Shown piece after piece: positions 49,266-61,687 of a stretch of DNA of 64,000 nucleotides. The stretch's first letter is position 1. Every line of letters begins with the position of its first letter. The notes beneath the pieces are model-generated. The model had not been told where the DNA came from. It worked only from the letters and a program-made list of their open reading frames with translations, and searched no databases. Origin of the DNA: Hypomesus transpacificus (lineage: Eukaryota; Chordata; Actinopteri; Osmeriformes; Osmeridae); assembly GCF_021917145.1 (NCBI RefSeq), contig NC_061065.1, forward strand, positions 14,494,924 through 14,558,923. The letters are read 5' to 3'. Both the position numbers and the translations under genes were made by a program.

Positions 49266-52179
49266 CTATATTATCAGAATATATATGTTCAGCTACCATC
49301 CGTAACTTATTGTAGTAATTCTACACGATGTCACTGGGCTTTTGGAAGACAGCCATTCTGAGGGAACAATGGGTTGTTGTGAAATGCAGTGTCATTGTTT
49401 GTTTTTCCGTGTGGACACCCATGTGGTGATGATGACCAATCATGGTCACACCCATTCACACAGTATCTATGCGTATTTATATATGTTCAGAGTTCTTTCG
49501 AAGTGTGTCTGGACGGACAGAGGAGTCACATTAAGCCTGGCCAACAAAGGCAGAGCAGGATGGGAACCCCCTCTGACCTGCCTTCGGGACCATTAGCCAC
49601 ACATACAGGTCACGCATGTTTCCTGCTGATTACAAACATTGCTCTCCCACTGACAAAGACTCCAGTTTGCCCACAGGGAAAAGCTTAACATAGACTAGAC
49701 AAAGAATGTAAAAATAACATATTTTCCAAAACATCTGAGTGTGAATACCCTTTCAGAGGGAAAGAAAATGTACTTGGCCTAAAATGTAACTGAACACGCT
49801 TCAGAGTTTAATGATTAAGACAAGAGGGAGGGTTAGAAACACAAAGAATATTAAACCAAAGTAGGCGGGTAAATGTTAAGTTGAAACATATGCCAAAGCA
49901 GATGTGAGAATAGGATAGATTGCTTCGAGGAATAGAAGATCAGGGAGGATGTAGTGAAGGGCATAAAAATCTAACTTAGGAGGTAGTCATAATTCTTCTG
50001 GGGGAAGAGTGTGTTCCATAAGGTTGCACTTACATCAGTTAATCACCCAAACAGAAAGACTACAGCAGTAGTACTAGCAACCTTTAACCCTTTGGAATGA
50101 CAGACTGAGGCAGAGGAACAACAACAACAACAGCCCTAAAGGTTTCCTCCTCTGAGTAACCTTCAGCACAGTCTTATGTACCCAAGAGTTTGTCTTTTGT
50201 GTTTGCTTTTGACTCACACTGCCATGATACCACCAGCGTGATGACAGGCAGCGATTATGGGATGCAATCTCCATCCTGTAAATGTTTGCGGCTTCTTCTA
50301 TGGTAATGATATCCTGTGTATTGGAAACGCTTTACACTACCCTCAGTTCTCCTATTGTTATCCATGTGGCCCTCTTTAGAGTATATTAATAGAGTCTCGC
50401 TCTTATCTCAAAACAGCCTGAAGCACTTCCTGGTGATACCGTTTCACATGCCCGCTGGCTTGAACACTTCCTCCTTGGGTAAAGAACACAGTCTCTGTGG
50501 TCTCAGTAGCTACGACCTGACTTTAGCTGCTATACTGATATTATCAGCATGGTTCATCAGATCAAACAGTGCATTCATATGGGTACTTTTATAATCTTAC
50601 AGGCAGTAGCCAGTTTAAACCTGGGGAAATACTTTTGTAATATTTTGTTGCTCTGATTGTTTGATCTAGGCTATTCAATTCTATCCAGTTCGTTTGGATA
50701 AAATTGGGATGGTATTTTGCTCTGTGACCAATGAGAAAGCCCTTTGGAAATCGAAAATGAATAGAGAGGTTTCCTGAGTCATTTGCATTTGAGAATTGGT
50801 CTAGTGATGCCAAGCTAGCATAAGGTATGCACCCTCAGTGACCCTTGAAAGGTTTTCCACCAGTAAAGCAGGAACAGCTGGTGTGTTCAGCACAGTGGTT
50901 GGGTCAAAGGGACAGTTCAAGTGAGGGGCCTTAAGCATCAAGTGGATGCAGCCCCCATCAGGCAGGGGTGATGGGCTCATGGTTCCTGCTTCAAGCCTTG
51001 AGCAACACCTGCCTGGGAGGTTGCCAGCTAAGCAACTATGAAAGAGAATTAGACTAGCTAGGTCTGAAATCTGTAACTGAAGCTTTGTAAGTAATATTAT
51101 CACATGGGGATTCAATAGTCTGGGAGACTGACTTAATGAATTGAAAATAAACAAGAGAAAAGCAATTACTTACATTGCCAAAATAATCCACAAGGGAAAT
51201 GAAAAAGCAGACAATTTCCTCTTATGGCTAGATGTCACTAAATGCAGAAACTGAAGTCTTGTATTAGTTTAATTATTCCAGATTTTGATTGTCATAATAC
51301 CCTGCAAAGTGACTGCAGTGGATTTGTCCTCTAGCCTAAAACTTCAAAGTCTATCTAGTTCAAAGGAGTCCCTGCAGTGAAGAGATCAAATGGAGACCAA
51401 GCTAGCCTTTAAACATATAAATAAATAAACGAATTAAAGGGACTGTTCATAATAATCTTACAGTGTTTCATGTTATTGTAATTCATGTCCCCAGATATAT
51501 AAAAAAGAACAGTAGACTTTAAGAAACACGGACTGGAGGAAGAGGAGTGTGAAGGCTAATCTACTTGGTACTGCCTCAGCAGTCATGCCACCACAGAACC
51601 AGAACACTCAGAGTGTTCACCATTGACACTGTCTTGAGTTGGAAAACATCACCGTTTCAGATGAACATTCTTCTTCTTATGAATGGCTTTACAACATGTC
51701 CAAATATCCTTTACATTTGCTAGGCAGTGCATACACATACACGAACACATGCTCACAGACATGCTAAAGCATTGCATTACTCAGAAAAATTGACATATTT
51801 ACACACATACTCTTCCCTATCAATGGAAACAGATAATGTTAAACCACATGTGAACAGTTTATTTGGCTGATTCAGACAGGAACTCTGGAGGGGTTAGTAC
51901 ATACGTCAAAATAAAATAGTAGAGCCTGCAAAGGCATCAACATAATATGACCCTAGGCCAGCAATGTAGTAAAATAGAAAAATAGAATATTGATGCAGTG
52001 TAAGTACATGTCATTGAGTAGGAGGCAAAGGTAAATGGGACAAATACTTACTCTTCCAAATCTATGTCGTTGTTGTTTTCTCCCAAGTTGTGTCCAAAGA
52101 ACTCAATCCTCTTCCAACCGTCCTCGGTCTTGATCCAGCTCCACCCTGGCGACCTCCAGTCCTGACCCAAGAAAGGCAT
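42201..52179 (-). CDS. fbxo25: F-box only protein 25
   Basis: Ten coding exons on the minus strand: 52052-52179, 46843-46946, 46586-46635, 46204-46296, 45891-45984, 44993-45177, 44341-44523, 43844-43987, 42707-42733 and 42201-42290. Frame is kept, giving 365 aa (human isoform 367). FBXO25 is the substrate-recognition subunit of a nuclear SCF (SKP1-CUL1-F-box) ubiquitin ligase and is the paralogue of FBXO32/atrogin-1. The start [19 protein letters not shown], the basic KKRKK signal in exon 2 and the [12 protein letters not shown] segment fit both paralogues. The F-box (residues about 224-270, [19 protein letters not shown]) and the end [11 protein letters not shown] also fit. [18 protein letters not shown] and the DRHLALVFK microexon point to FBXO25 rather than FBXO32. 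Intron 1 is 5.1 kb and repeat-containing. The neighbour tdrp matches human 8p23.3. Confidence 0.96.
42707..42733 (-). other. fbxo25: 27-nt microexon of fbxo25
   Basis: Flanked by an AG acceptor (42734-42735) and GT donor (42705-42706), in phase 0. It encodes DRHLALVFK, matching DYHLALLFK of the longer human FBXO25 isoform (from memory). Skipping it keeps the frame and would give a 356-aa form. Confidence 0.85.
42880..42900. repeat. Poly(G) run of about 20
   Basis: A G homopolymer in an fbxo25 intron. Similar long G or C runs lie at 44859-44876, 44957-44975 and 47828-47848. They are potential G-quadruplexes and places where read length is unreliable. Confidence 0.9.
46947..52051. other. fbxo25 intron 1
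   Basis: The large first intron holds a G run (47828-47848) and the (TA)n array at 49206-49263. The rest is mainly unique AT-rich sequence. I see no nested gene. Open frames such as 49342-49596 lack splice or promoter support. Confidence 0.5.
49196..49263. repeat. (TA)n microsatellite
   Basis: atatatata interrupted once by catcag and then continuous to 49262, in fbxo25 intron 1. Confidence 0.95.
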
Positions 52180-53884
52180 CCTTCACCCGGGTTAACAACG
52201 ACACGTCACTGTCACTCAGTCCTCCAGTTGGCTGTGTACCTGTATGAATTGACATTGCCACGATCTGTCATTATGATTCCGGATAATATGCTGGATAATA
52301 TTATTGCACTTCCATGTACAAAAGCATCGCACGCATTGACATAGAGTTGTTAAAGGAATTAAATAGTTAATACTACATTTTAGACTTGGTTATAAACAAA
52401 AGGACTACTTGGAATGAATTGAGTGATCGCTGCGATGATTGAGAACAGAAGAGAAATTCAGTGAAGAAAGACCAGACATGCTGAGAATTATCAAGAGAGA
52501 AGCAATAATAACGTGCATAAAATATCGCTTCACATAACTATAAACGATATTTCTATAAAACAAACAATGTCACAAACCTTAGGAGACGGAATCCTTTGTT
52601 GTAAAGAGGACTAGCTGTTCTTCTAGAAATATTGACGGAAGTAAAACATAGTAAGTGGAGTGGAATGTGTAACGCCCTCTAGTGTGATTTGATTGGACGT
52701 CTTGGTTTTATTTATTCTGTTGCTACCCAATATCCTTTTTTCTATTGGCTATCATTGCTGTCGGTCATCCTTATTTCTGATCGGCTGTGTTTTGCTTAGA
52801 CATTTTCCTACACGTGATTGAGTTTCGCACATGTTTGAGTGTTTTGATTTGGACATGGGGGAAGGGATGAGACAAGCTGTCAAGCCAAACGGGATGACCA
52901 TCAAGCAAACTGAAAAGATACAGTTTGAAGTGTATTGTTTTGCTATAATAGCATCTATATCAATGTGTCGTAATGGTGTGTTGTGATTCAAGGTTATTAA
53001 ACATTCTGATCTTGATCAGCGGAATATCAGTGAGTTCCATTTGTGTTTGTAAATATTTCGATAAGACAGATAGGCCTACTTCTTTGTGATTGTACACGCT
53101 CATCAAACCCTGTGACAATAAAGAACGCGCGATGTCCCGAAACAGCAGGGTGTGCCAAATGGGACGTAGGCTACAGCCTGTACCAATTTTTTACCAAACC
53201 AAAGCTTTTTCTTAAATGAATGATAGCCTAATACACGTAACATGATTAGAATGTTATAAATATGACAGTTTTTCTCTAAGGAGATAACATTTTCGTTCCA
53301 AAACCTATTTAGATTAACCCGTGGCATAGCCATAAGAAAGTGGAAATCGGCGGTAACCACAGGTACAGTTACTTGTTTTTTCCACCATTCTGCCTCAAGT
53401 TGACGTTAATTTTACTATGTGATAACGCCCCCTGGTGGTTTGGTTTAAACACCCAAATAGCCTACCCGAGGAAAGGCTGCATGTTTTTATATTTTATTTT
53501 ACAATTTCGCAGTGTCCCGCCAAAAGTAGGGAAACGATCATCACAGCGCCTGTCCAGGAACCCTATACTCTATACAACCTACCTTTAAAGTTATTAATGT
53601 TTTGTCATAATTTTGCTTTCAGATATTAGGCTAAATAGAGTTTTTAAATCAGAACATCCCATTTGGTGCTGTCTAACGAATTTTATTGTAATACATTACT
53701 CTTCCCTGAAGGCTGGAGGTGTGTGGGTGATTTTTTACTCTATGGTTGCTTCATACGTTTGGGGGATGGAGTGTGGGGGCAGGACATGACTTGTCTTAAC
53801 AATTTAAAAAGCACCTTCAAAACAGGCTTGAGATACATGTGTATCCACCCTTGTGTCTGTGTATACCTGCTAGTACTCTCTACT

Positions 53885-53949
<65 letters not shown>

Positions 53950-53954
53950 TGTGT

Positions 53955-54004
<50 letters not shown>

Positions 54005-54936
54005 ATTCCACACTTCATGGTCAGTTTCTAACTCTCCTTCTCAGTTTACACCTTGTGGGCTGTAATTAAAGACGACAGCGTTGAGAGAAGAAGAAAAGAA
54101 TGAGATATACTTTCAGACCTTTCACCCAGAAACAGGCACACGATAGGTGCATTGTTCCCTTATTGTTCTCAAGTTGAATTAACTTGAGAAGTAATTATAC
54201 GGTGGTTAAATGTTTTTACTTACAAACACAATGACACAGTGTTCCTGGTCGTCTTTACGTCTTCATATTTACTCATAAGATATACAAATGATTAAGAAAT
54301 TATGTTTTATTGAAATGTATCAACCTTATCATGTTCAATTGGTGCTGTGTGTGCATTATGTGTTGCTTTCGTTATGGCAGAGTATAAAAATTATGAAGGT
54401 AAGAATGGAAAGATATAGAAACTGACACATGGATGGAATACTGTCTCTGGACTCGTACTCAACAACAAAAAAACATGTGTTTAAAGTAGACATATATCTC
54501 TACCACTCTATCTCTCGCTCTCACACAGACACAAACTCACACACCTATCAACTGTTGGGATGCAGAGCGAACCTAAAGGAATCTGCTATGGCCCATGGCC
54601 TGGGTTTCCTCTATTCATCATGTTCAGCCTGAGTCATAAGGACAACTGTGGCAGTGAGCTGTCATCGGAAACAGGCCTATAGGCCTATTTATATTTGATA
54701 CGTTGCCTGTCAATTAACAGCACTTTATTAAGGGGAAGCCTAAACATACATTGAAAGACAGATACTAGCCTATTTGAGACATTTTGTATTTTTGAAAATG
54801 AAGTTTAAAAAAATTTCGTAAACTGGATTGTACACTGAAAATATGAAAACTATATGGTTCAAGGTGGCTTAGTACCCACAATAACAATATAGGCAATGAG
54901 ACATAGCCTAGCCTAAGACCATGTAGGACCATAGTT
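52180..54936. other. Intergenic between fbxo25 and fam110c
   Basis: The right side of 52179 must contain the fbxo25 promoter (a noncoding exon near 52.6 kb is possible) and the left side of 54937 the fam110c 3' UTR. A long (TG)n(GA)n microsatellite occupies 53888-54003. No additional gene was found. Confidence 0.5.
53888..54003. repeat. (TG)n(GA)n compound microsatellite
   Basis: About 48 bases of (GT)n pass through gagagagagagtgtgtgaaa into about 45 bases of (GA)n. The long frames over it on both strands are artefacts. Confidence 0.97.
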
Positions 54937-56007
54937 CTATTCAAGGTCTCGTAATGTTTTCCCAGACTCCTGAGCATTTTTGCAGCTGTACAACCATTTG
55001 ATAATCCTTGCATTGCGCTCAATGACTGAAGTCTCCTGACGGATATTTTCGTGCAGCTCTTCTTGTTGTAATCCGTCACTCTCGCCGCTGTTCTGTGAGA
55101 AGCCTCCATCTGATGTTGAGCAGCTGACGCTTCGGATTTTGTTTGCAGTTTTGTCCGAAAGCGCGGAAAAGTTTTCTTTGCCCAGAGATTCAATGATCTC
55201 GCTGTCTAGCCCGCAATACTTGAAGAAGGCGTCAAAGTCTGCAAAATTCTTTGAATACCTTGAGCTGATATCCGAGTGTGAACGGCCGACCCCTTTGCCG
55301 CTCCTTCTTTTAACTTCAGTTACTCTGTTGTGAGCAAGTCTACCATCTATACCTGAACCCTCTTTTTGCGCGAGGCTTTTGATGTCCACCCGTTGTCCCG
55401 TGGATACGTCAAGGGTTACAAGCGCACACTGTTCAGAAGTAGCTGTTTTTGAGTCGTTTTTCAATTCTCTTCCAGATCCCCCCGGTGCTGTTAGTGAGGT
55501 ATGGCCATCTTCCGAATCACATTCTTTACCTGTTGCCTCAGGTAATACATTTGCCTTAATCAAAGAGGTCAGTAGTAGCCTGCGTCCCAAATTCCGTTTG
55601 TTTTTCTCAGCTGACGATCCTTTCAGAAGATCGCATTTCTGTCTGTACAGTAAAAGAGAGTCACGCTTTTTGGAACTTGTTCGACGTACCATATTGTCCT
55701 CCAGTGGCGTTAAGGGCCCACTTTGAGCGTCACTCCGGTTTGTCTTCCCAGTTACATAATTACCACTCCGATTAGAGCTCCGATTAGATGACCCGTTACT
55801 ACTGACTGAGGGAGCCCCAAAGCTGATTACTGGCTCCTGCGTGGAGTTGACCACCTGTTGACTCTTAACATATTGTGGTTTACTTGCTGCTAGCCTCTCC
55901 ACGGCGCTCACTCTTCCCTTCGTGTCACTGTCAAGTTCCATCTGCTTTCGTAGATATTCTGGACCCTTGCCAAGGATTCTAGTTGCGTCTGCATCGGCAG
56001 TGGTCAT
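54937..56007 (-). CDS. fam110c: FAM110 family protein, FAM110C
   Basis: One uninterrupted coding exon of 357 codons including stop (356 aa; human FAM110C is 321). The N-terminal family motif RILGKGPEYLRKQMEL, followed by RVSAVERLAASKPQYVKSQ, and the C-terminal block VIERNARIIKWLYSCKNA are the two conserved ends of FAM110 proteins. The middle is Ser/Asn-rich and divergent, apart from a FDAFFKYCGLDSEIIESLG segment typical of the family. FAM110 proteins associate with centrosomes, microtubules and cell spreading and have no enzymatic domain. Proximity to acp1 repeats human 2p25.3 and favours FAM110C over A, B or D. The chosen ATG is the first of the open frame. Confidence 0.93.
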   Translation of the reverse strand: MTTADADATRILGKGPEYLRKQMELDSDTKGRVSAVERLAASKPQYVKSQQVVNSTQEPVISFGAPSVSSNGSSNRSSNRSGNYVTGKTNRSDAQSGPLTPLEDNMVRRTSSKKRDSLLLYRQKCDLLKGSSAEKNKRNLGRRLLLTSLIKANVLPEATGKECDSEDGHTSLTAPGGSGRELKNDSKTATSEQCALVTLDVSTGQRVDIKSLAQKEGSGIDGRLAHNRVTEVKRRSGKGVGRSHSDISSRYSKNFADFDAFFKYCGLDSEIIESLGKENFSALSDKTANKIRSVSCSTSDGGFSQNSGESDGLQQEELHENIRQETSVIERNARIIKWLYSCKNAQESGKTLRDLE

Positions 56008-59000
56008 CGTTGTTAGATGTTCTGAACCAAAAAACTATTTTATTCTAAAATGTAGGGGTTCCCCGTTCTTAGAAGCCCTTTTACGCACAGTAGGCAATCT
56101 CCAAGAATTACACAACTCCCAGTGAGTTTTCTAAGAAGCAAGTGTGTTGTCCGAGCACGAAACGGAGTCGGTGTGTTCTGCCCGAACAGGTATTTGAGCA
56201 CCCCACCCAACCCGTGCAATGCCAGGTTGAGCCAAACACTGTGCTGTGCAAAGTACACCTGATGATGACATCACAACGGAGCAAGCTGGGTGCAGCTTCC
56301 TAAACATTAACATTTTTTGCATACCGACAAAATGTTGATCAATTCAATTGATGAACATTATTCCTGATTTAATATTAAATTATCGCACATATTTCTCTTA
56401 TCTTAATCTTCACACTTGTGTGGGTGTAAAAAGTAGTCACACCTTTCCTGGCAAGCCCTCCCCCCCTCCCTTATTACTAACACACAAAACCTGTCCTCAA
56501 TACCACCATCTCCCATCCTGGGTTGTAGCCTACCCCCTAACATATATATATAAACAAGCGAAGCAGGTTCATGCAGGGGGACGCAAGACCTATAGCGCGA
56601 CCAGCAAATCGTCATCACGCTCAGGCACACCCTCCTAATAGGGCTGGGTATATAGCAGGGATCCCAGCTCCTGCATTCCTAGTACGACTCAAACTCTCCC
56701 GGCCTCCTGCGGCCTCAACCTCCCTGGCCTCCACCCTTTTGTCTGGTCTTCTGTTTCTTCTTTCTCAGGGGAATGCTGTTGCTGCTCTCTGCCCGGATGT
56801 CGAGACCGTGTCTCAGAAGACGGTGTCTTCGTTGGGTGCGGCAGGGAGCCGCTGCGAGCACAACCATACGCCAAATCAAATATTACAATGATGTATTGTA
56901 TCATGTGGAATAAAGTATCGGTCAACAAAACTACTCAGTCCTCCTGCCTTAACCTATTGTAGCCTACTCACAGCAATGGGATAGTCCCAACAATCCTTTT
57001 TACAACCCTCCTATCCTTTAGAACTGTCTGTGGAAAGTGTGAGTGTGTATGAACTGTATATTTATTTGTGTGAAGTAACCCACTATTTTGGGAATGAAAC
57101 GTAACAGAAGGGGATATATCCTATGTCATTTTTACATTGGAAATATTTGACTTTTATGCTGCCTCTGAGGTAAAATGGAAAATCTGGCTCCATCTAGGGG
57201 AGTTAAGGCTTCATGTTTCCATGAGTTACACTGCCAAATGGCATACTGTTTACTGATAAAATAATCTTCATTTTGATTTGTGAACACTTCTTAATAAATG
57301 GATTAACAAGAACTGTGTCTGAATGCATTCAAACTAAGATTCATAATGGCACTTTATAAAAGTGCATTGTTCAAACTCTTCTCCCGTTGTTGTTTGCCAA
57401 GCTTACGTCTTCCAGAGTTTCCAGTGATGTTAAAGGTTAGCTTGAAGCAATAGGGTTTGAATAGGCAGCCAAAAGAATAAAACCCTGATGGATTCCAACA
57501 CTTTCTTGTTACACATTGTTTAGTTCTCGCTTTTTTCTGTGAGCATCTGTCCATTCCAAACCAATTTGATGACAAGAAAGATTAGGCAAGCTAATCGTGT
57601 GTACGATCACTATCTTGCTTATTTGTGTGTCGTGCCTGTCCCTGGCAACCCAGGCATATTTGTGTGTTTAATTAACGTTGGAGGGAAAACCTATCCAGAA
57701 CAATTGGTTATAAAAATGTGATATAAAAAGCAGATGGAGCACGACAATTTATAACAGAATTTGGCGTTAGGCATCCTGATAATAAGGAGACCCCCCAGCC
57801 CTGCTCCACACTCATTACTACACCCTCTTTGTGTAACTGAAACCATGAACTCTATAGAAGTTAACCAGAAACAGATGTACACAAGGCAGAATCCGGCTGC
57901 TTACTGGACACACGAGACAGTAGATGGCAGCACATGCACAGCTGGTAAGGTGAGAGTGGGTTGAGATCCACAGGGTTGGATGGTCTGAGGGGTGCCACAC
58001 TGCATCTCGGACTTGGTGATGTCCCGAGTAGATATTCCGACCTATCCGCATCATGGATAACAAATAAAAGACAGAAATAATAGATCTAATGACATGTGCG
58101 AAGACGTAGTCCGTGGTCTGCTGTGATAGTCAGGAAAAGTAATATGATGTTCACTTTAAATGGGGGCCGGTTGGGAGGAATCACTCAAGAATATTGGAGT
58201 GCAACTGTTAAGGCTGTCTAAGTCATTCAGCCCGAAACGGATTGGTTAACTGGTACTTGGTCAGCATCAAGCAATTGTTTTATCAGTAAATTGGTTAAAG
58301 TCACAAACAGCTTAGTGTTGATTGGCAGACATGGCTTCCCAGGGCCGCACTTCCCTGTCTGTTGTGTGACTAATCTTCCACATTGTCCTTAGTGCCCCCT
58401 CAGTTCGGATTAATCATCATCAACTTGAGAAGAATTCCCTGAGATAATGTAATGCTTGGCGGAGGCACAAGAGGAGGATATATGACAAGGGGTTTCTCAT
58501 GGGGGGAAGCATGTGTACAAGCTTCTGATCTACTATCCTCTACCTGTTCTTTTGGCAGTTTATCCATGGGATAGACTGCCTGTAATGACACAGACATGCA
58601 CACACGCTCAGACACATTGAATGTGCACACACACCTTCAATTCTTTGTTTTCAAGATTAATGTATCTATATACTTAATAGGAGGTTTGGTTTCATCATGT
58701 GAATTTCGGTTTTCAAGGTTGTCAGTTGAATTTAGTCCTTTAACGTGTGTTCAGGGAATAAAAGCTGTCACAACTGCTATAAATATGGTTTACATTATTA
58801 TCTTCATTTTAAAATGGTAACAGAGTATAAGGATGCTTTTGATTACGCACTGGTCTTTTTTGGGGGATAAGGGAGTTAGAGTTAGGGACACCATCACACA
58901 TACAACTGAACTCTCCAGAAGGTTCCAGAGGAATACATTATTGTAAATAAACAATAGCCTGTCTTGACTGTTTTTATTGCATTGGACATACTTGATATTA

Positions 59001-61687
59001 TGTTTTCTCCACCACTGAAAAGACTGCAGTTCAAGCTACAACGTTTGTCCATGAACAATCCAGACGTTGAGTTCACAATTACCAATCAACGTGTTTATTT
59101 TTCCAAACATAGAAGGATGTTCAGGTTTCACTCTTTCGCTAACAATATAGAATGCCCCAGGCATGTCATAAATAATTCCACAGATTTCTCTCCGCTTCGG
59201 TAAAGACGCAAGCGCTGCAAAAATCCCTGACCATCTATGGATGAAAACCAACAGTTGTCCCAAGTTAAACGATGTTCATAATCTTCTGCAATTTAACACT
59301 GTGCTTCAAAACACAAACCAGAAGCTAGTGCATGGGTTGCCATTCATGGAGCCAAGTGCATTATAGATGAACTTGTGCCACGGCTTTTTTTTTTTTACTA
59401 TTTAATTCGAGGAAATTTGTAGGAAATTTGAAATAAGACGTGAGAACAATCTGCAGAATTGATTGATTCATCAAACAATGTGCCACTTTGAGACAATGTT
59501 CATATTACTAAATAGACAAGCCAAGAGTTAGTCAACTTTTTACACTAAAGGGGGCACTGGAATCACAAAATAGGGTGCAAAGCTCCCTGACAGTATTCTT
59601 AATAAATACTGTCAATATATTCCCATGTCCAATATAACAATGTAACATGCAAGGTTGACTCCATGCAAGGTTGTACGTGAGTGAAAACAGGCACCAGATC
59701 CAAATGTCATTACTGGCTCTAACATACTTTAAATGTGTAGTCCAGATGTGACTTTTACATCCACCATTGGCTCTCTCTCTTTGTCTTTTCCTTTGCTTGC
59801 ATTCAAAGATACAGGGCCATGTCTAGCATAATCACATGGACAGCCTCATTAGAGTATATAATACAGAAGAATGTCTCCTGCTCAACACTCAACTTGCATA
59901 CTGGCAGCCCACCATGATAGATGTTCTGGCTCTCGGTCCAATACCTGATTCATGAAGTAGTTTTAGGGAGATCTGTTTGTGATCTTCAGAAAATGTGAGA
60001 GACAGAAGAAGAATCTGAAAACATTGAGAAAACAATAAGCAAAGTGTGAGTATCCCTTGAGGATCCATTTAATTCAACTGGAACGTACTTGCTAAACACA
60101 GTTGTAACATTAGTCATTTACCAGGGGATACATAAAAGTTTACGAGCTTATTCTCCCACAGTAGTATCGTCACTTTCTCAATGCCCACTGTGCTACTGTG
60201 GGCCGTTTCATTGACAGAACCAGTTCTTCCTTGCTCTGTCTTCCTTTCAACTTTCAGGTTCATTTCTTGACTTGTTTATTAGAAGCAACATCTATGCATT
60301 AATGTGCTGCTGTTTGCATCATTCCTTAATTATGTTTTTAGTGACTCCTTAACAATAATTAATCAGCAGTGCTTATGGCATGAATGAGTTTGTCTTAGTC
60401 ATTCAATTTAATGATCTCACAAATTGTAAAATCAAATTGCAACTTGCATCTTAGCTATAGTTTACTGTCTCTTGTTATCTAACCCACCAGTAATAAGTGA
60501 TTATGCATACAGCACCAATTTGCAGTAATAAGGTCACCACCTACTCAATCAGCTACAAGAGAGGCTGTTTATTTATCACAAATTGTGGGCCTAATAATGG
60601 TTATTCAGGAGCATGTGCAATATACAGCTACAGACACATTTTTCACTTTTGTGGTGTCGTCACTATGAACTTTCGAGTATGCACTTTGTAAAAGCATAGA
60701 TGTATTCCTCACCTGCTTAATTTCAGAGAAGAAATGTTCATACGACATCCAGAGACCTCCAACCAATCTTAAGGATGAACTGACATTCTGAGACAATTTA
60801 TTTGTCCAGTCCCACCTCTTGACAACCAACTGGAGTGCCATTCTGTCCAAGCACTAGGTCGGGGTTCCACTGAATGTGTTTAGTTAGTCCTGTTACAGTG
60901 AAGAGAAGAGAGAGGGACAATAATTCTGTGGAGAATTGGAACATCTGAAAACCTGATCTTTGGCTTAGAAGATCAAAGAGATGTATTTTTGAACTAATTC
61001 ACTCACGCATTTTATCTGACAACTGCAAGTAAGAGAATAGAAAACTGAGGGCCAAATTTGTAAATGCTGGACAAACACTTATGTAAGTAAGTTATACAAC
61101 AGGCATAGTGTAATCGGTTAGGTATATAAACTCCTTATGCAGTCTGGGACTCTTCTTTCCCATGACTTGTGTATTCCGTACAGAAACCCAAGCAAGCTTA
61201 ATGTCTTAGTATGGAAACAGCTGCTAAAAATAGATGAGGATAAGGCAACCTGAAGGGCAGCTGAAATCTAGGGTGAACCTACCTATTAACTCTATGGAAC
61301 CTACACAGGTTCTTGATTTCCGAAGTCACAGGTCCACACTCAGATCGGGAGTAAACGTCATGATTTTACATTGCACATATACCATAGGTTTTTGAAGGGG
61401 GCAGTGGGAATTATAAAGCTTAAATTTATTGTTATTATATAAACCCTGAAAGATTTCCTTCCTTTCATTAAAACCGAGCACGAAAAATGAGTCATATTAC
61501 GACCCCTAGAACTGGACATAGTTTGCAACCGACTTTTAATCACCTTTGAAATAATCACTACCACCTAACACGAGATAAAATGATAATACTACCACACGCT
61601 GGAATGCTGAAGAAGAAGAAACATATTTTAACCAGGCAGAAGAATTGGACACCTTATATATTGTGACACAGGACCCATCATACCAAC
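56008..61687. other. Intergenic between fam110c and acp1; no SH3YL1 seen
   Basis: These 5.7 kb separate the divergent fam110c (-) and acp1 (+) genes. Apart from the direct-repeat-flanked element at 56523-56967 it is mostly AT-rich unique sequence with a few CA runs. No exon resembling SH3YL1, which lies between these genes in human, was recognised on either strand. Confidence 0.5.
56523..56967. mobile_element. Possible solo LTR or short retroelement flanked by 11-bp direct repeats
   Basis: TTGTAGCCTAC occurs at 56523-56533 and again at 56957-56967. The 423 bases between contain a TATA-like run (tatatatataaac, near 56540) and, towards the right end, ggaataaagt (a poly(A) signal, about 56910). 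This arrangement is compatible with an inserted LTR-like or retroposed unit. TG...CA ends were not found at the expected places, so the class is uncertain. Confidence 0.35.

Noticed and set aside
42201-52179. Assignment of the F-box gene to fbxo32 (atrogin-1)
   Set aside because: Exon 2 resembles both paralogues, but the F-box region, the DRHLALVFK microexon and the tdrp neighbour match FBXO25.
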